From the NCBI GenBank assembly GCA_040507985.1, contig JBEVNR010000001.1, positions 24,343 to 88,342 on the forward strand: a stretch of DNA of 64,000 nucleotides, read 5' to 3'. Position 1 is the first letter of the stretch; every line of letters begins with the position of its first letter. Below, piece after piece: positions 16,982 to 25,211 of the stretch. Both the position numbers and the translations under genes were made by a program. Source of the stretch: JBEVNR01 sp040507985 (GTDB lineage: Bacteria; Pseudomonadota; Alphaproteobacteria; Rickettsiales; UBA6187). The notes below the pieces were generated by a model that did not search any database, had not been told where the DNA came from, and saw only the letters and a list, made by a program, of their open reading frames with translations.

Positions 16982-18373
16982 ATGGCTTCCCCTCCCAAAG
17001 TCAAAAAACAATATCGCTGCGTGGAATGCGGCGAAGTGCAACCCAAATGGCAGGGCCAATGTCCGGGGTGCGGCTTGTGGGACAGCTTTGCCGAAGAGGA
17101 GACGGAAAAAACCTCCTCGTCCGCGCGCGGCGTGGGAGCGGCGCTCGCCTTCGTGCCTCTCGACGCCGAGGCGCAGGCGCCGGACCGATTTCCGTCCGGA
17201 TTAGCGGAACTCGACCGCGTGCTGGGCGGCGGCGTGGTGCGGGGAAGCGCGGTGCTGCTCGGCGGCCAGCCGGGCATCGGCAAATCGACGTTGCTTTCCA
17301 AAACGCTGGCCGAGACGTCGGAAGACGGCGCTCCCGCCGTGTACGTGTCGGGGGAAGAATCGGCGGAGCAAGTGCGCATGCGTTTCCGTCGCCTTAAACT
17401 GGACGCGACGAAGTTGAAGTTTCTGGCCGGCGCCGAGATCGAGCGCATCGTCGCCGCGCTGGACGGGTTGCCGCGCGTCAAGTTGCTGGTGATTGACTCC
17501 ATTCAAACCATGTTTAGCGCGCGCGTGCCGTCGGCGCCGGGAACGGTCGCGCAGGTGCGCGTCTGCGCCAACGATCTGGTCCGCTATTGCAAGCGGCGCG
17601 ATGCGGCGTTGGTGTTGGTCGGCCACGTGACGAAAGACGGCCAGATCGCCGGTCCGAAACTCCTTGAGCATATGGTGGATACGGTGCTCTATTTCGAGGG
17701 AGAGGACAGGGGGCATTTCCGCATGGTGCGCGCGGTGAAAAACCGTTTCGGCGCGGCCGGCGAAGTCGGGTTTTTCGACATGCAACCCGACGGATTGAAA
17801 GAGGTGCGCAATCCCTCCGCCTTATTTTTGTCGGCCGGCGGGGGATGCGTGGCCGGCGCCGCCGTCTGCGCCGGCATGGAGGGGAGCCGCCCCATTTTGC
17901 TGGAGGTGCAGGCGCTCGCCGCCAAAACCAACATGGCCACGCCCCGCCGCGCGACGGTGGGGTGGGACCCGAACCGCCTCGCGATGATGCTCGCGGTGTT
18001 GCAGGTGCGTTGCGGCGTATTTTTGGGCGACAGGGAAATTTACCTTAACGTTGCGGGGGGCGTGAAGATTACCGAAACCGCCGCCGACGCCGCCGTGGTC
18101 GCCGCCCTGCTTTCCTCTTACTACGACAAGGCCTTGCCCAAAGGCTGCGCCGTGTTCGGCGAGGTGGGGTTGTCCGGCGAAATTCGCATGACGGGCCACG
18201 CGGCGGCGCGCGTTAAGGAAGCGGTCAACGCCGGATTCCTGCATATTCTTTGCCCGCCCCTGCCGGAGGGGATGGAGGAATCGTTAAGCGAATCGTGCAA
18301 GGAGCGCAGCGGCAAGGTTCCGACGATCTCCGTCGTGCGGCACGTGCGCGACGTGGCCGCCTTTATCGGTTAG
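16982..18373 (+). CDS. radA: DNA repair protein RadA
   Basis: A RecA-related branch-migration ATPase that acts in recombination repair. It has 463 residues from the ATG at 16982; an upstream TTG at 16934 would add a Lys-rich stretch without family support. Order of domains: a C4 zinc finger (Cys13, Cys16, Cys27, Cys30), a RecA-like core with Walker A GGQPGIGKST at 94-103, the Walker B strand VKLLVIDSIQTM, and the RadA-specific KNRFG motif in VKNRFGAAGEVGFF. A C-terminal Lon-protease-like domain includes GEVGLSGEIR. It converges with the prepilin gene, with 5 bases between stop codons. Confidence 0.96.
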   Translation: MASPPKVKKQYRCVECGEVQPKWQGQCPGCGLWDSFAEEETEKTSSSARGVGAALAFVPLDAEAQAPDRFPSGLAELDRVLGGGVVRGSAVLLGGQPGIGKSTLLSKTLAETSEDGAPAVYVSGEESAEQVRMRFRRLKLDATKLKFLAGAEIERIVAALDGLPRVKLLVIDSIQTMFSARVPSAPGTVAQVRVCANDLVRYCKRRDAALVLVGHVTKDGQIAGPKLLEHMVDTVLYFEGEDRGHFRMVRAVKNRFGAAGEVGFFDMQPDGLKEVRNPSALFLSAGGGCVAGAAVCAGMEGSRPILLEVQALAAKTNMATPRRATVGWDPNRLAMMLAVLQVRCGVFLGDREIYLNVAGGVKITETAADAAVVAALLSSYYDKALPKGCAVFGEVGLSGEIRMTGHAAARVKEAVNAGFLHILCPPLPEGMEESLSESCKERSGKVPTISVVRHVRDVAAFIG

Positions 18374-18378
18374 ATACG

Positions 18379-19206
18379 CTATATCGTCGGCAATTCAAAG
18401 ATAAGCGTGCATCCGGGAGCGTCTAAGGCAAGGCTGTAGACGTCGTCGGAGGTGGCGTCGGCGCTGTCCGCGCCCTCTAAGTGGCAGGCGGTCACGGAAC
18501 CGTCGCTGACGTACGTGTCGGGATCGCTCGTGCCGGGGTCGCGTGCGCGCACCGATCCGGTATAAGGCATGCCGTCGTCGATTTTAGAATCTATGTCGGC
18601 GGCGTCGCGCGGGGCGAAGGTGGCCGTGGTGTCGTAGGCGTCGTCCGCTTGCGCGCCGGTGACGCCCGCGACCAGGAAGTTGCGGTTAAGCGCGGTGTAC
18701 ACGCCCCAGCCGCTCGCGCGCGCCTTCACGCGCGGCATGTTTTCGTCAATGACGTTATTCACCGTCGCCGACGGGGTGGTGCTTTCGTATCCGTCGAAGC
18801 TGCCTGCGATCAAGTGCGTTTCGCTTAGGTGCATCCAGAAACACCCGACTTCGCCGTCGAACGTTTCCTTGGCGCCGTCGGAATTGTCGGCGTCTTGTAT
18901 CAATCCGTCGCCGTTGCCTAAGCCGATCGCGCTGCTGTCGCAGTTGGTGGGCGTCAACCCGAAACTCGCGGAATTGCTGATGTCGCCCGGTATTTTATTC
19001 TGATAGCGCGTGGCGAAGGTTTGGTAGCCGGTGCGCACGTCGTTATATTGCGCAGTGATGGAGCGCAACTCCGCCGCGCGGATGATGTCTTGCCCGACCA
19101 GCACGCTGGAGATGATAAGCCCGATAATGACCAACACGATGGCAAGCTCGACGAGGGAGAAGCCTTGCGCGTCCTGTCTGCGGGAAAGAAGGGAAGGAGT
19201 GCTCAT
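18379..19206 (-). CDS. Type IV prepilin-like protein (first of two)
   Basis: A 275-residue protein with a class III prepilin signal: a short basic leader, then G/FSLVELAIVLVIIGLIIS. Prepilin peptidase would cut after Gly15, leave Phe as residue +1, and keep Glu+5 in the hydrophobic helix. After the helix, RAAELRSITAQYND begins the usual alpha-1 extension, followed by a Thr/Asp/Gly-rich globular part with several Cys (about 119, 127, 255 and 268) that could pair. It is a paralogue of the gene at 19391, and a MITE-like element separates them. It may be a pilus or pseudopilus subunit; a pilus-assembly fusion gene lies at 35103. Confidence 0.85.
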   Translation of the reverse strand: MSTPSLLSRRQDAQGFSLVELAIVLVIIGLIISSVLVGQDIIRAAELRSITAQYNDVRTGYQTFATRYQNKIPGDISNSASFGLTPTNCDSSAIGLGNGDGLIQDADNSDGAKETFDGEVGCFWMHLSETHLIAGSFDGYESTTPSATVNNVIDENMPRVKARASGWGVYTALNRNFLVAGVTGAQADDAYDTTATFAPRDAADIDSKIDDGMPYTGSVRARDPGTSDPDTYVSDGSVTACHLEGADSADATSDDVYSLALDAPGCTLIFELPTI

Positions 19207-19236
19207 ATGGGTCGCCTTCGGTTGGATATTGCGGTA

Positions 19237-19380
19237 TAGGACTTACGCGAAACGTCGTCTTTTTGGTAATTTTTGCGTTGCCTTCGTACTCGAAGCCTTA
19301 TGTAGATTGACTACACGGCGGCTTCTGTGTGCGAAGGCGCCTAAAAATTCCTCAAAAATACTCGTTTCGCGTAAGTCCTG
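19237..19380. repeat. Inverted-repeat element, family A, copy 3
   Basis: A 144-base element sitting exactly between the two prepilin genes: 30 bases upstream of one start and 10 bases after the other stop. The ends are TAGGACTTACGCGAAACG and CGTTTCGCGTAAGTCCTG. Its core is diverged, with TGTAGATTGACTACA in place of the usual palindrome. Confidence 0.88.
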
Positions 19381-19390
19381 GCTGTAAAAT

Positions 19391-20152
19391 TTATATGCGC
19401 ATTAACACGCTAAAGGTGCAAAGCGGATCGTTCAAATCGACGTTATAGTCGCCGTCCGCTCCCGCCGCGCTGACGCATAACGCTGCCCCCGCGCCGGGAT
19501 TGGTCAAGGGGTTGGTCGCGTTTTGGCCGCGCGCGCGCAAAATTCCCCTGCCGGGACGCCCGTCGTCAATTTTCGAGTCGATGCTGAGCATGTCTTTGGG
19601 AGAGAGAATGTTTTCCGTGTACCACGCCGCGCTGCTGCCGTTATCGGCGGCGCCGTAGATAAAGTAGTTCTCTCCGGTCGACAGGGAAAACGTTCCCCAA
19701 TATCCGCCCTGTTCCGATTGCGGTAAAATCGTGCTTATGTCCGCGCTATGCACCGCCCCGCCGGCGTACGATTCCGGAATAAGCCCCGCGCCGCTGCCGC
19801 CCAAATGGTTCCAAAAGCGCGTGTATTCCCCGCTGTGCAACGAATAGTTTCCGGCGGCGTCTTCAAGCAACCCGTCTTCGGTCGTTCCCGCTTCCGCCAC
19901 CCCAAAACCGAAGCGGACGTCGGCCCGCACGTCGCCGGGAAGGCCGGAATATTTATCCCTAAACGTGGCCGCCGCCTTGTTGAACTCCTCGTATTGCGAC
20001 GCGAGGGCGCGCAATTCCGCCGACCTGACTAAATCTTGCCCCACAAGCACGCTGGAGACGATAAGACCGATGATGACCAATACGATGGAAAGCTCGACCA
20101 ACGAAAAACCGGCGGAGCGCCGCTTCGATTCTATCGATAGATAATGGGCCAT
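19391..20152 (-). CDS. Type IV prepilin-like protein (second of two)
   Basis: A 253-residue paralogue of the neighbouring prepilin. The leader ends G/FSLVELSIVLVIIGLIVS, cleaved after Gly15, with Glu+5 present. The alpha-1 continuation RSAELRALASQYEEFNKAA is clearly related to the other copy, while the globular part (Gly/Ser/Tyr-rich, with SGEYTRFWNHLGG near 110) has diverged. The C-terminus ends in a Cys-containing strand, DPLCTFSVLMRI, matching APGCTLIFELPTI in the other copy. Transcription runs from this gene through the repeat into the first prepilin. It is likely a minor pilin or pseudopilin. Confidence 0.85.
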   Translation of the reverse strand: MAHYLSIESKRRSAGFSLVELSIVLVIIGLIVSSVLVGQDLVRSAELRALASQYEEFNKAAATFRDKYSGLPGDVRADVRFGFGVAEAGTTEDGLLEDAAGNYSLHSGEYTRFWNHLGGSGAGLIPESYAGGAVHSADISTILPQSEQGGYWGTFSLSTGENYFIYGAADNGSSAAWYTENILSPKDMLSIDSKIDDGRPGRGILRARGQNATNPLTNPGAGAALCVSAAGADGDYNVDLNDPLCTFSVLMRI

Positions 20153-20292
20153 GCCGTTTTCCTATTCGCGGGAAATTGAACTATTAGCACATAGTAACGG
20201 AGCTTAATTTAAGAAACCGTTAAAAGGGCGAAGGCGCGCCGAGATTTTTACCGAAGACGGCGACCGGCGGTAAGCTATGGTCGCTTATAAAA

Positions 20293-20322
20293 AAGTCTTG
20301 CATAAATCGCGTATTTGGCAAA
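20293..20322. repeat. Solo family-B terminus
   Basis: AGTCTTGCATAAATCGCG matches the left end of the diverged family-B element at 1572, but no second half follows. It lies about 40 bases before the next gene. Confidence 0.45.
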
Positions 20323-20364
20323 GTATCTGCCCAATCCGTTAAATATATTAGGTATGATGTCGCT

Positions 20365-21393
20365 ATGACGCCTATGCTTCCCTCCTCGCATCTTTCCGCC
20401 TTATGGAAAAAAGGAACCGATTTTTTAGGAACGCCCTACGCGGTCATGGGTGGGGCGATGAGTTGGGTATCGGAAAGAAACCTCGTCGCCGCCGTCTCCG
20501 ACGCCGGCGCCTTTGGGGTGATCGCGTGCAGCTCCATGACGCCCGACCTGCTGGAAGAAGAAATTGCCGCCGCCAAAGCCTTAACCTCCAAGCCTTTCGG
20601 CGTGAACCTCATCGTCATGCATCCAAAGCTGGACGAGCTTGCGGACGTATGTTTGCGCCAAAACGTATCGCATATCGTCCTTGCGGGAGGGTTGCCGTCC
20701 AAAGCGTTGATCGATAAAATTCAGCGCGCCGGATCAAAGGCGATCGCGTTCGCTCCCGCGCTTCCGGCGGCGAAGCGGCTGGCGCGATTCGGCATAGACG
20801 CGCTGGTGATAGAGGGGTCGGAAGCCGGCGGGCATATCGGGCCGACGTCGACCTCGGTGTTGTGCCAGGAAATACTTCCCCACATGGCGCACGCATTGCC
20901 GATTTTCGTCGCCGGCGGCATCGGCCGGGGAGAAGCCGTCGCGGCGTATTTGCGCATGGGCGCGGCGGGCGTGCAGATAGGCACGCGACTGGTCTGCGCC
21001 ACGGAATCCATCGCCCACCCCGCCTTTAAGCGCGCCTTCGTCAACGCCCACGCGCGCGACGCAGCCGTGACCGTGCAACTGGACCCGGATTTTCCCGTCA
21101 TTCCCGTGCGCGCCTTAAAAAACAAGGCGACGGATTTATTTATGCAGGCCCAAAAAGACGCCATATCGGACTATAAATCGGGAAAACTATCGAAAAACGA
21201 GGCCGCCTTGCAGATAGAGCATTTCTGGGCGGGCGCATTGCGTCGCGCCGTGATCGACGGCGACGTGGAAAACGGATCGCTCATGGCCGGGCAAAGCGTG
21301 GGCATGGTGGAAAAAGAAGAGCCGACGCGCGATATTTTAGCGCGGCTCGTTCGCGAAACGGAGGACGCCCTTCGGGCAGGCCCCATGTCATAG
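20365..21393 (+). CDS. Nitronate monooxygenase-family flavoprotein
   Basis: An FMN-dependent TIM-barrel enzyme of the 2-nitropropane dioxygenase / nitronate monooxygenase family, 342 residues. The family's N-terminal glycine-rich block is present (TPYAVMGGAMSWVS near residue 18), then a long barrel with KPFGVNLIVMHP near 72 and the phosphate-binding GSEAGGHIGP near 152. FVAGGIGRGEAVAAYLRMGA near 188 and GVQIGTRLVC follow. Homologues act on nitronates, or as enoyl reductases or trans-2-decenoyl-ACP isomerases (FabK/FabM-like); which applies here cannot be settled. Its last six bases overlap the stop of the convergent phage-like gene. Confidence 0.87.
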   Translation: MTPMLPSSHLSALWKKGTDFLGTPYAVMGGAMSWVSERNLVAAVSDAGAFGVIACSSMTPDLLEEEIAAAKALTSKPFGVNLIVMHPKLDELADVCLRQNVSHIVLAGGLPSKALIDKIQRAGSKAIAFAPALPAAKRLARFGIDALVIEGSEAGGHIGPTSTSVLCQEILPHMAHALPIFVAGGIGRGEAVAAYLRMGAAGVQIGTRLVCATESIAHPAFKRAFVNAHARDAAVTVQLDPDFPVIPVRALKNKATDLFMQAQKDAISDYKSGKLSKNEAALQIEHFWAGALRRAVIDGDVENGSLMAGQSVGMVEKEEPTRDILARLVRETEDALRAGPMS

Positions 21394-22209
21394 CAACGCC
21401 TGTACGCCCGGCACGTGCGGTTCGCCGCGAAAATTCACGGCGTTGTCATAACGCGACATACACGTGGAAAAATATTTGTCGCACCCCGGCGATAGGGTGG
21501 CGGCGTCGCCTTGGGCGATAGGAAAAGGGCATGATTCCCCGAGCGTCACCCTATTTTCCGTTACGCTTGCGACGGAAAATACGGCGCCGGCGTTCGCTCC
21601 GCTCGTGAATTTTGCCTTGCCGCAGCGAAAGGCGGCGGCGTTTTCGGGAGCGTCGGAAAAAACGAACGCGCGATAGGCGTCTTCCCCCTCCTCCGTCACC
21701 TCGCCCGACACGGAAAGCGCGTCAAGGTCGACGCCGCATCGCGCGTCGCCAAGGGCCGCGCGGCACAAAGGCGAGAAGCGCGCCATATGTATAAGGGAGG
21801 CGCGCGCGCCCATGCCGGCAACGCCAAAGGCGAAGCGTCCGTCTTGCAGTTTTGCCTCGACGACGATTCCGCGCATGACGTCTGCCCGTCCGTATTCGGG
21901 AAAAAGCGGCGCGACCATAAAACAGCGCATGTCGGCGCCGTCAAAAAGCCCTTTGCTTATATCGTCTTCGGGCAGGCCTTTCCCCGAAAAACGCATCGCC
22001 CCGGCGTCCGTTCCGCGCGAGAGCGTCACGTCGCCGTCAAAGGCGGGCGCGTAGCCGGCGCCGTAGGTTTCTCCGCCATGGACGACGTCGCGGTCAAAGT
22101 CGCACATGCGGAACGTTTCTCCGTCTACGCGCGAAACGACCCAGCAATGGCACAATATGTGGGCGGAGTTGCGCATATATTCCGTTAACGAGGGCGATAT
22201 GGCGTGCAT
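21388..22209 (-). CDS. GTA g13-like tail protein (DUF2163)
   Basis: A 273-residue homologue of the gene transfer agent protein g13 (DUF2163, TIGR02218), a baseplate or tail component in the Rhodobacter capsulatus GTA. Recognisable parts are LCHCWVVSRVDGETFRMCDF near residue 18, the HGGETYGAGYA turn, and a C-terminal Cys-rich GCDKYFSTCMSRYDN followed by FRGEPHVPG, typical of the family. The start at 22209 follows AAGGAG at 8 bases and lies just past the stop of the g12-like gene. The g14 (peptidase) and g15 (host-binding) genes that normally follow are absent; an unrelated convergent gene overlaps its stop. Confidence 0.88.
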   Translation of the reverse strand: MHAISPSLTEYMRNSAHILCHCWVVSRVDGETFRMCDFDRDVVHGGETYGAGYAPAFDGDVTLSRGTDAGAMRFSGKGLPEDDISKGLFDGADMRCFMVAPLFPEYGRADVMRGIVVEAKLQDGRFAFGVAGMGARASLIHMARFSPLCRAALGDARCGVDLDALSVSGEVTEEGEDAYRAFVFSDAPENAAAFRCGKAKFTSGANAGAVFSVASVTENRVTLGESCPFPIAQGDAATLSPGCDKYFSTCMSRYDNAVNFRGEPHVPGVQALL

Positions 22210-22214
22210 GCGCG

Positions 22215-22817
22215 CTACTCCTTTATTTCGATCAGGCGAACGTCGTTCCAAAAATAGCGCTCTCCCACGTCCGAACGCATCGCCAGCGCGTCGACGTCGA
22301 AGCGCACGGGAACGTCGAAGGTGAAATCGGCGGAGATGACGGCGCCATCCGCCGGCGGCAAGGCGAACGTCACGACCCCCGTCGCGACGTTCATGGAATA
22401 TCCGCTTAGCAGGGGAGCGTCGTTGACATAGATCGCAAAATCGTCCGCCACCGGCTTGGCGATGATACGAGCGTCTCCCTCTTCCGCGCCCTCATAGGTT
22501 TTTATCAACGGAAAAGCGAGGGTTTCGCCGTCGCCTTCGCCGATCATTTGCCCATCGGCCCGGCAGTCGCTTTTGTCGCGAAACCGGAATCCGTAGGCGC
22601 GGCCCTTCCGGGCGCGGAAAAAGGCGATAAGCGCGTCGCGTTGCTCGGCGTTGCGCACGCCGCACCCCACTTCGTATTCGATATATCCGCTGCGGGCCCG
22701 AACGGCGCGAGACTCGACGCCTCCCCGCCGCCGCACCACGTCGACGTCGAAACGCGGACCTCCCACGGCGCCGGCGGCAATGTCTATCGGAAAGGAAACG
22801 TCGTGAAAACCGCTCAT
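22215..22817 (-). CDS. GTA g12-like tail protein (DUF2460)
   Basis: A 200-residue homologue of gene transfer agent protein g12 (DUF2460, TIGR02217), part of the distal tail. It begins MSGFHDVSFPIDIAAGAVGG, the family's hallmark opening. It continues with SGYIEYEVGCGVRNAEQRDA and FRARKGRAYGFRFRDKSD, then an all-beta C-terminal half ending FWNDVRLIEIKE. It is followed almost directly by the g13-like gene, so the g12-g13 order of the Rhodobacter cluster is kept. No g1-g11 genes lie upstream; the next 180 bases are non-coding and lead to the divergent aminopeptidase gene. Confidence 0.9.
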   Translation of the reverse strand: MSGFHDVSFPIDIAAGAVGGPRFDVDVVRRRGGVESRAVRARSGYIEYEVGCGVRNAEQRDALIAFFRARKGRAYGFRFRDKSDCRADGQMIGEGDGETLAFPLIKTYEGAEEGDARIIAKPVADDFAIYVNDAPLLSGYSMNVATGVVTFALPPADGAVISADFTFDVPVRFDVDALAMRSDVGERYFWNDVRLIEIKE

Positions 22818-22996
22818 AAATACGCGCTCGCTGCCGTTGGTGATGGCTTTATGTCGTAATATGCGGCAAAGGAAAACGGAAGGGGGAGGAAAAAGAAATT
22901 TCGGCTATGTTAAACTTATGCGCGATCGGGTATAATCAACTTTCCGAGGCGTAATGCAAAAAAGCGCCGCACAACCCGACAGGCGCACCCATACAT

Positions 22997-24841
22997 ATGC
23001 CCAAAGACGCAAAAACCGCAGCGATGGAACGCACGACGCTAATTCGGCGATACATGAAGGAGCGCAACCTCGACGCCTTCATTCTGCCGTCGCACGACGA
23101 ATATCGCAGCGAAATGCCGCCGAAGGGCAATTGCCGCCTTGCCGCGCTCACGGGCTTTACGGGATCGTTCGGCGTCGCGATTGTCACGCAAGACGCCGCT
23201 TTTCTCGTCACCGACGGACGCTATCGCCTTCAGGCGCGGGAAGAGCTTCCGATGGACATATACGTTCCGGTGGACGTATCGACGAAACGCCCGACGCAAT
23301 TGCTCGCCGAACGGCTTCCCGCCGGAGCGTTCGCGGGATTTGACCCGGAGTTGACGTCAAAATCGGAAATGGACGCCTATCGGGCGGCGGCGCCGTCGGT
23401 GCAATTCGTGCCGGTTTCCCCCAATCCCGTCGACGACGTATGGGAGGATAGGCCGCCGGCAAGCGACGCCGAAATTTTCGCCTATCCGGAAAAATACGCC
23501 GGCGAAAGCGCGGGAACGCGGCTGGCCAAGCTCGCGCAAGCGCTCGAAAAATACGAGGCGGACTATGTGTTCGAGCCGTTCCCGGAGCATATATGCCGCC
23601 TGCTTAACGTGCGGGGCGGCGACGCGCCTTATACGCCGGTGGCGTTCGGACGGCTTTTGGTGGAGAAAACCGGCGTTGCGCATTGGTTCGTCGATATGTC
23701 GCGCGTGAATCGGGAATTGCGCGACGCCTTGCACGAGGCCGGCGTAAAAATTCGTCCGCTCGAAGAATGCGCGGCGGCGCTGGAGGCGATTCCCGAAAAG
23801 GCGCGCGTGCTGCTTGATCCGAGCTTAACGTCGATGAAGCATTACAATGCGCTTAAACACGCCGTCGTCGTGCCGTCGCCCTCTCCTTGCGCGATGATGC
23901 AGGCCGTCAAAACCGACGCCGAAATCGCCGCCATGAAAGAGGCGCACCGCATCGACGGGCTGGCCATGACGCGCTTTTTGCATTGGCTGGAAAAAAGCCG
24001 CAAGGCCAAGGAAGAGCTACGCGAGACGGACGTCGTTTCTGCCTTAACCCGCTTTCGCGCGATGAGCGACGAATATCGCGGCGACAGTTTCGCCGCCATC
24101 GTCGGCGCGGACGCCAACGGCGCCGTCATCCATTACCGCCCCTCTCCCAAAACCGCCGCGACCATTCGCGACGGCTCCATGGTGCTTATCGACTCCGGCG
24201 GACAATATCTGCAAGGCACGACCGACGTGACGCGCACCGTATGCCTGTTCGAGCCGACGCCGGAGCAAAAGCGCCGGTTTACCCTCGTCTTGCGGGGGCA
24301 TATGGCTCTCGCCCGGGCGGATTTCCCCGAGAACACCGCCGGGGAAATGCTCGACGCGCTGGCGCGGCAATATCTATGGCGCGAGGGAAGGGACTACGCC
24401 CACGGCACCGGCCACGGCGTGGGGTGTTTCCTCGGCGTGCACGAAGGTCCGCAACGGATTGGCAAGGGATTAAGCGGCGTCGGCCTACGCCCGAACATGG
24501 TGCTCTCGAACGAACCCGGCTATTACCGGGACGGCGCCTACGGCATTCGCATCGAAAGCCTCATCGTCGTCGAGCGCTCGCCTTCCTTATCGGACGAAGC
24601 GCAATATTGTCGCTTCCGCACCATCACGCTCGTTCCGATCGACGCGCGCGCCATCGATTTTTCGCTGCTGAACGTGGGCGAAAAAAACTGGCTGCGCGAC
24701 TATCACGACCGCATTCTGGCGGCACACGGCGAATTCCTTTCCCAAGACGAGCGCGCCTGGCTGGAAGATCTATGCGCCGTCTACGCAAGCGAAGCCGCGA
24801 CCATGCGCGAGCGAAGCGTCCACCATCCGGCGAATTTTTAG
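22997..24841 (+). CDS. pepP: Xaa-Pro aminopeptidase (aminopeptidase P)
   Basis: An M24B metallopeptidase that removes an N-terminal residue preceding proline; 614 residues, the long three-domain form. Two creatinase-like N-terminal domains fill residues 1-310 (LDAFILPSHDEYRSE near 26, LTGFTGSFGVAIV near 50). The pita-bread catalytic domain carries the metal ligands in DSGGQYLQGTTDVTRT near 405, HGTGHGVGCFLGVHE near 475, SNEPGYY near 505 and GIRIESL near 518. A C-terminal helical extension follows (LLNVGEKNWLRDYH). It is monocistronic and divergent from the GTA-like pair. Confidence 0.95.
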   Translation: MPKDAKTAAMERTTLIRRYMKERNLDAFILPSHDEYRSEMPPKGNCRLAALTGFTGSFGVAIVTQDAAFLVTDGRYRLQAREELPMDIYVPVDVSTKRPTQLLAERLPAGAFAGFDPELTSKSEMDAYRAAAPSVQFVPVSPNPVDDVWEDRPPASDAEIFAYPEKYAGESAGTRLAKLAQALEKYEADYVFEPFPEHICRLLNVRGGDAPYTPVAFGRLLVEKTGVAHWFVDMSRVNRELRDALHEAGVKIRPLEECAAALEAIPEKARVLLDPSLTSMKHYNALKHAVVVPSPSPCAMMQAVKTDAEIAAMKEAHRIDGLAMTRFLHWLEKSRKAKEELRETDVVSALTRFRAMSDEYRGDSFAAIVGADANGAVIHYRPSPKTAATIRDGSMVLIDSGGQYLQGTTDVTRTVCLFEPTPEQKRRFTLVLRGHMALARADFPENTAGEMLDALARQYLWREGRDYAHGTGHGVGCFLGVHEGPQRIGKGLSGVGLRPNMVLSNEPGYYRDGAYGIRIESLIVVERSPSLSDEAQYCRFRTITLVPIDARAIDFSLLNVGEKNWLRDYHDRILAAHGEFLSQDERAWLEDLCAVYASEAATMRERSVHHPANF

Positions 24842-25211
24842 AGTACATCCCTTTATTACGTATCGCGCACGCCAATCGACGTTAAGTTCGCCTCACCTAT
24901 CCCGCCGAAGCCTTACCGATGGATTCCAACGTCGGAACGTCGGGCTGCCCCACGGATTTCGTCTCTACGATTACCGCGCAAGCCGAAAACGGGTATATCG
25001 ACGCGAAGGGGTATAATATTTCCGACGATGAATTTACACCCCTCCTTTTCCTTATCAAACGATATTCCGTTACCCGCTTTTTCGCAGTCGCGCTTCTGTG
25101 GAAGTATGCAAAATGTGTCGGGCGGGAAATTTTTTTCCGGAAGTTTTTATTTTCCGCGCGCCTCGAAAGCGGTTATACTGCGCGTTTAAAGAAAAATGGG
25201 CGAAAGATGCG
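24842..25211. other. Intergenic region without a clear gene
   Basis: About 370 bases. An open frame from 24919 runs into the next gene in another frame, but it resembles nothing known and lacks a ribosome site, so I do not call it. TATACT at 25174-25179 could be the -10 box for the antiporter gene, with a poor -35 box. Confidence 0.4.

Noticed and set aside
16732..17502. 256-codon minus-strand frame across the radA start
   Set aside because: It is antisense to the radA coding sequence and has low-complexity Ser/Arg content typical of a shadow frame.
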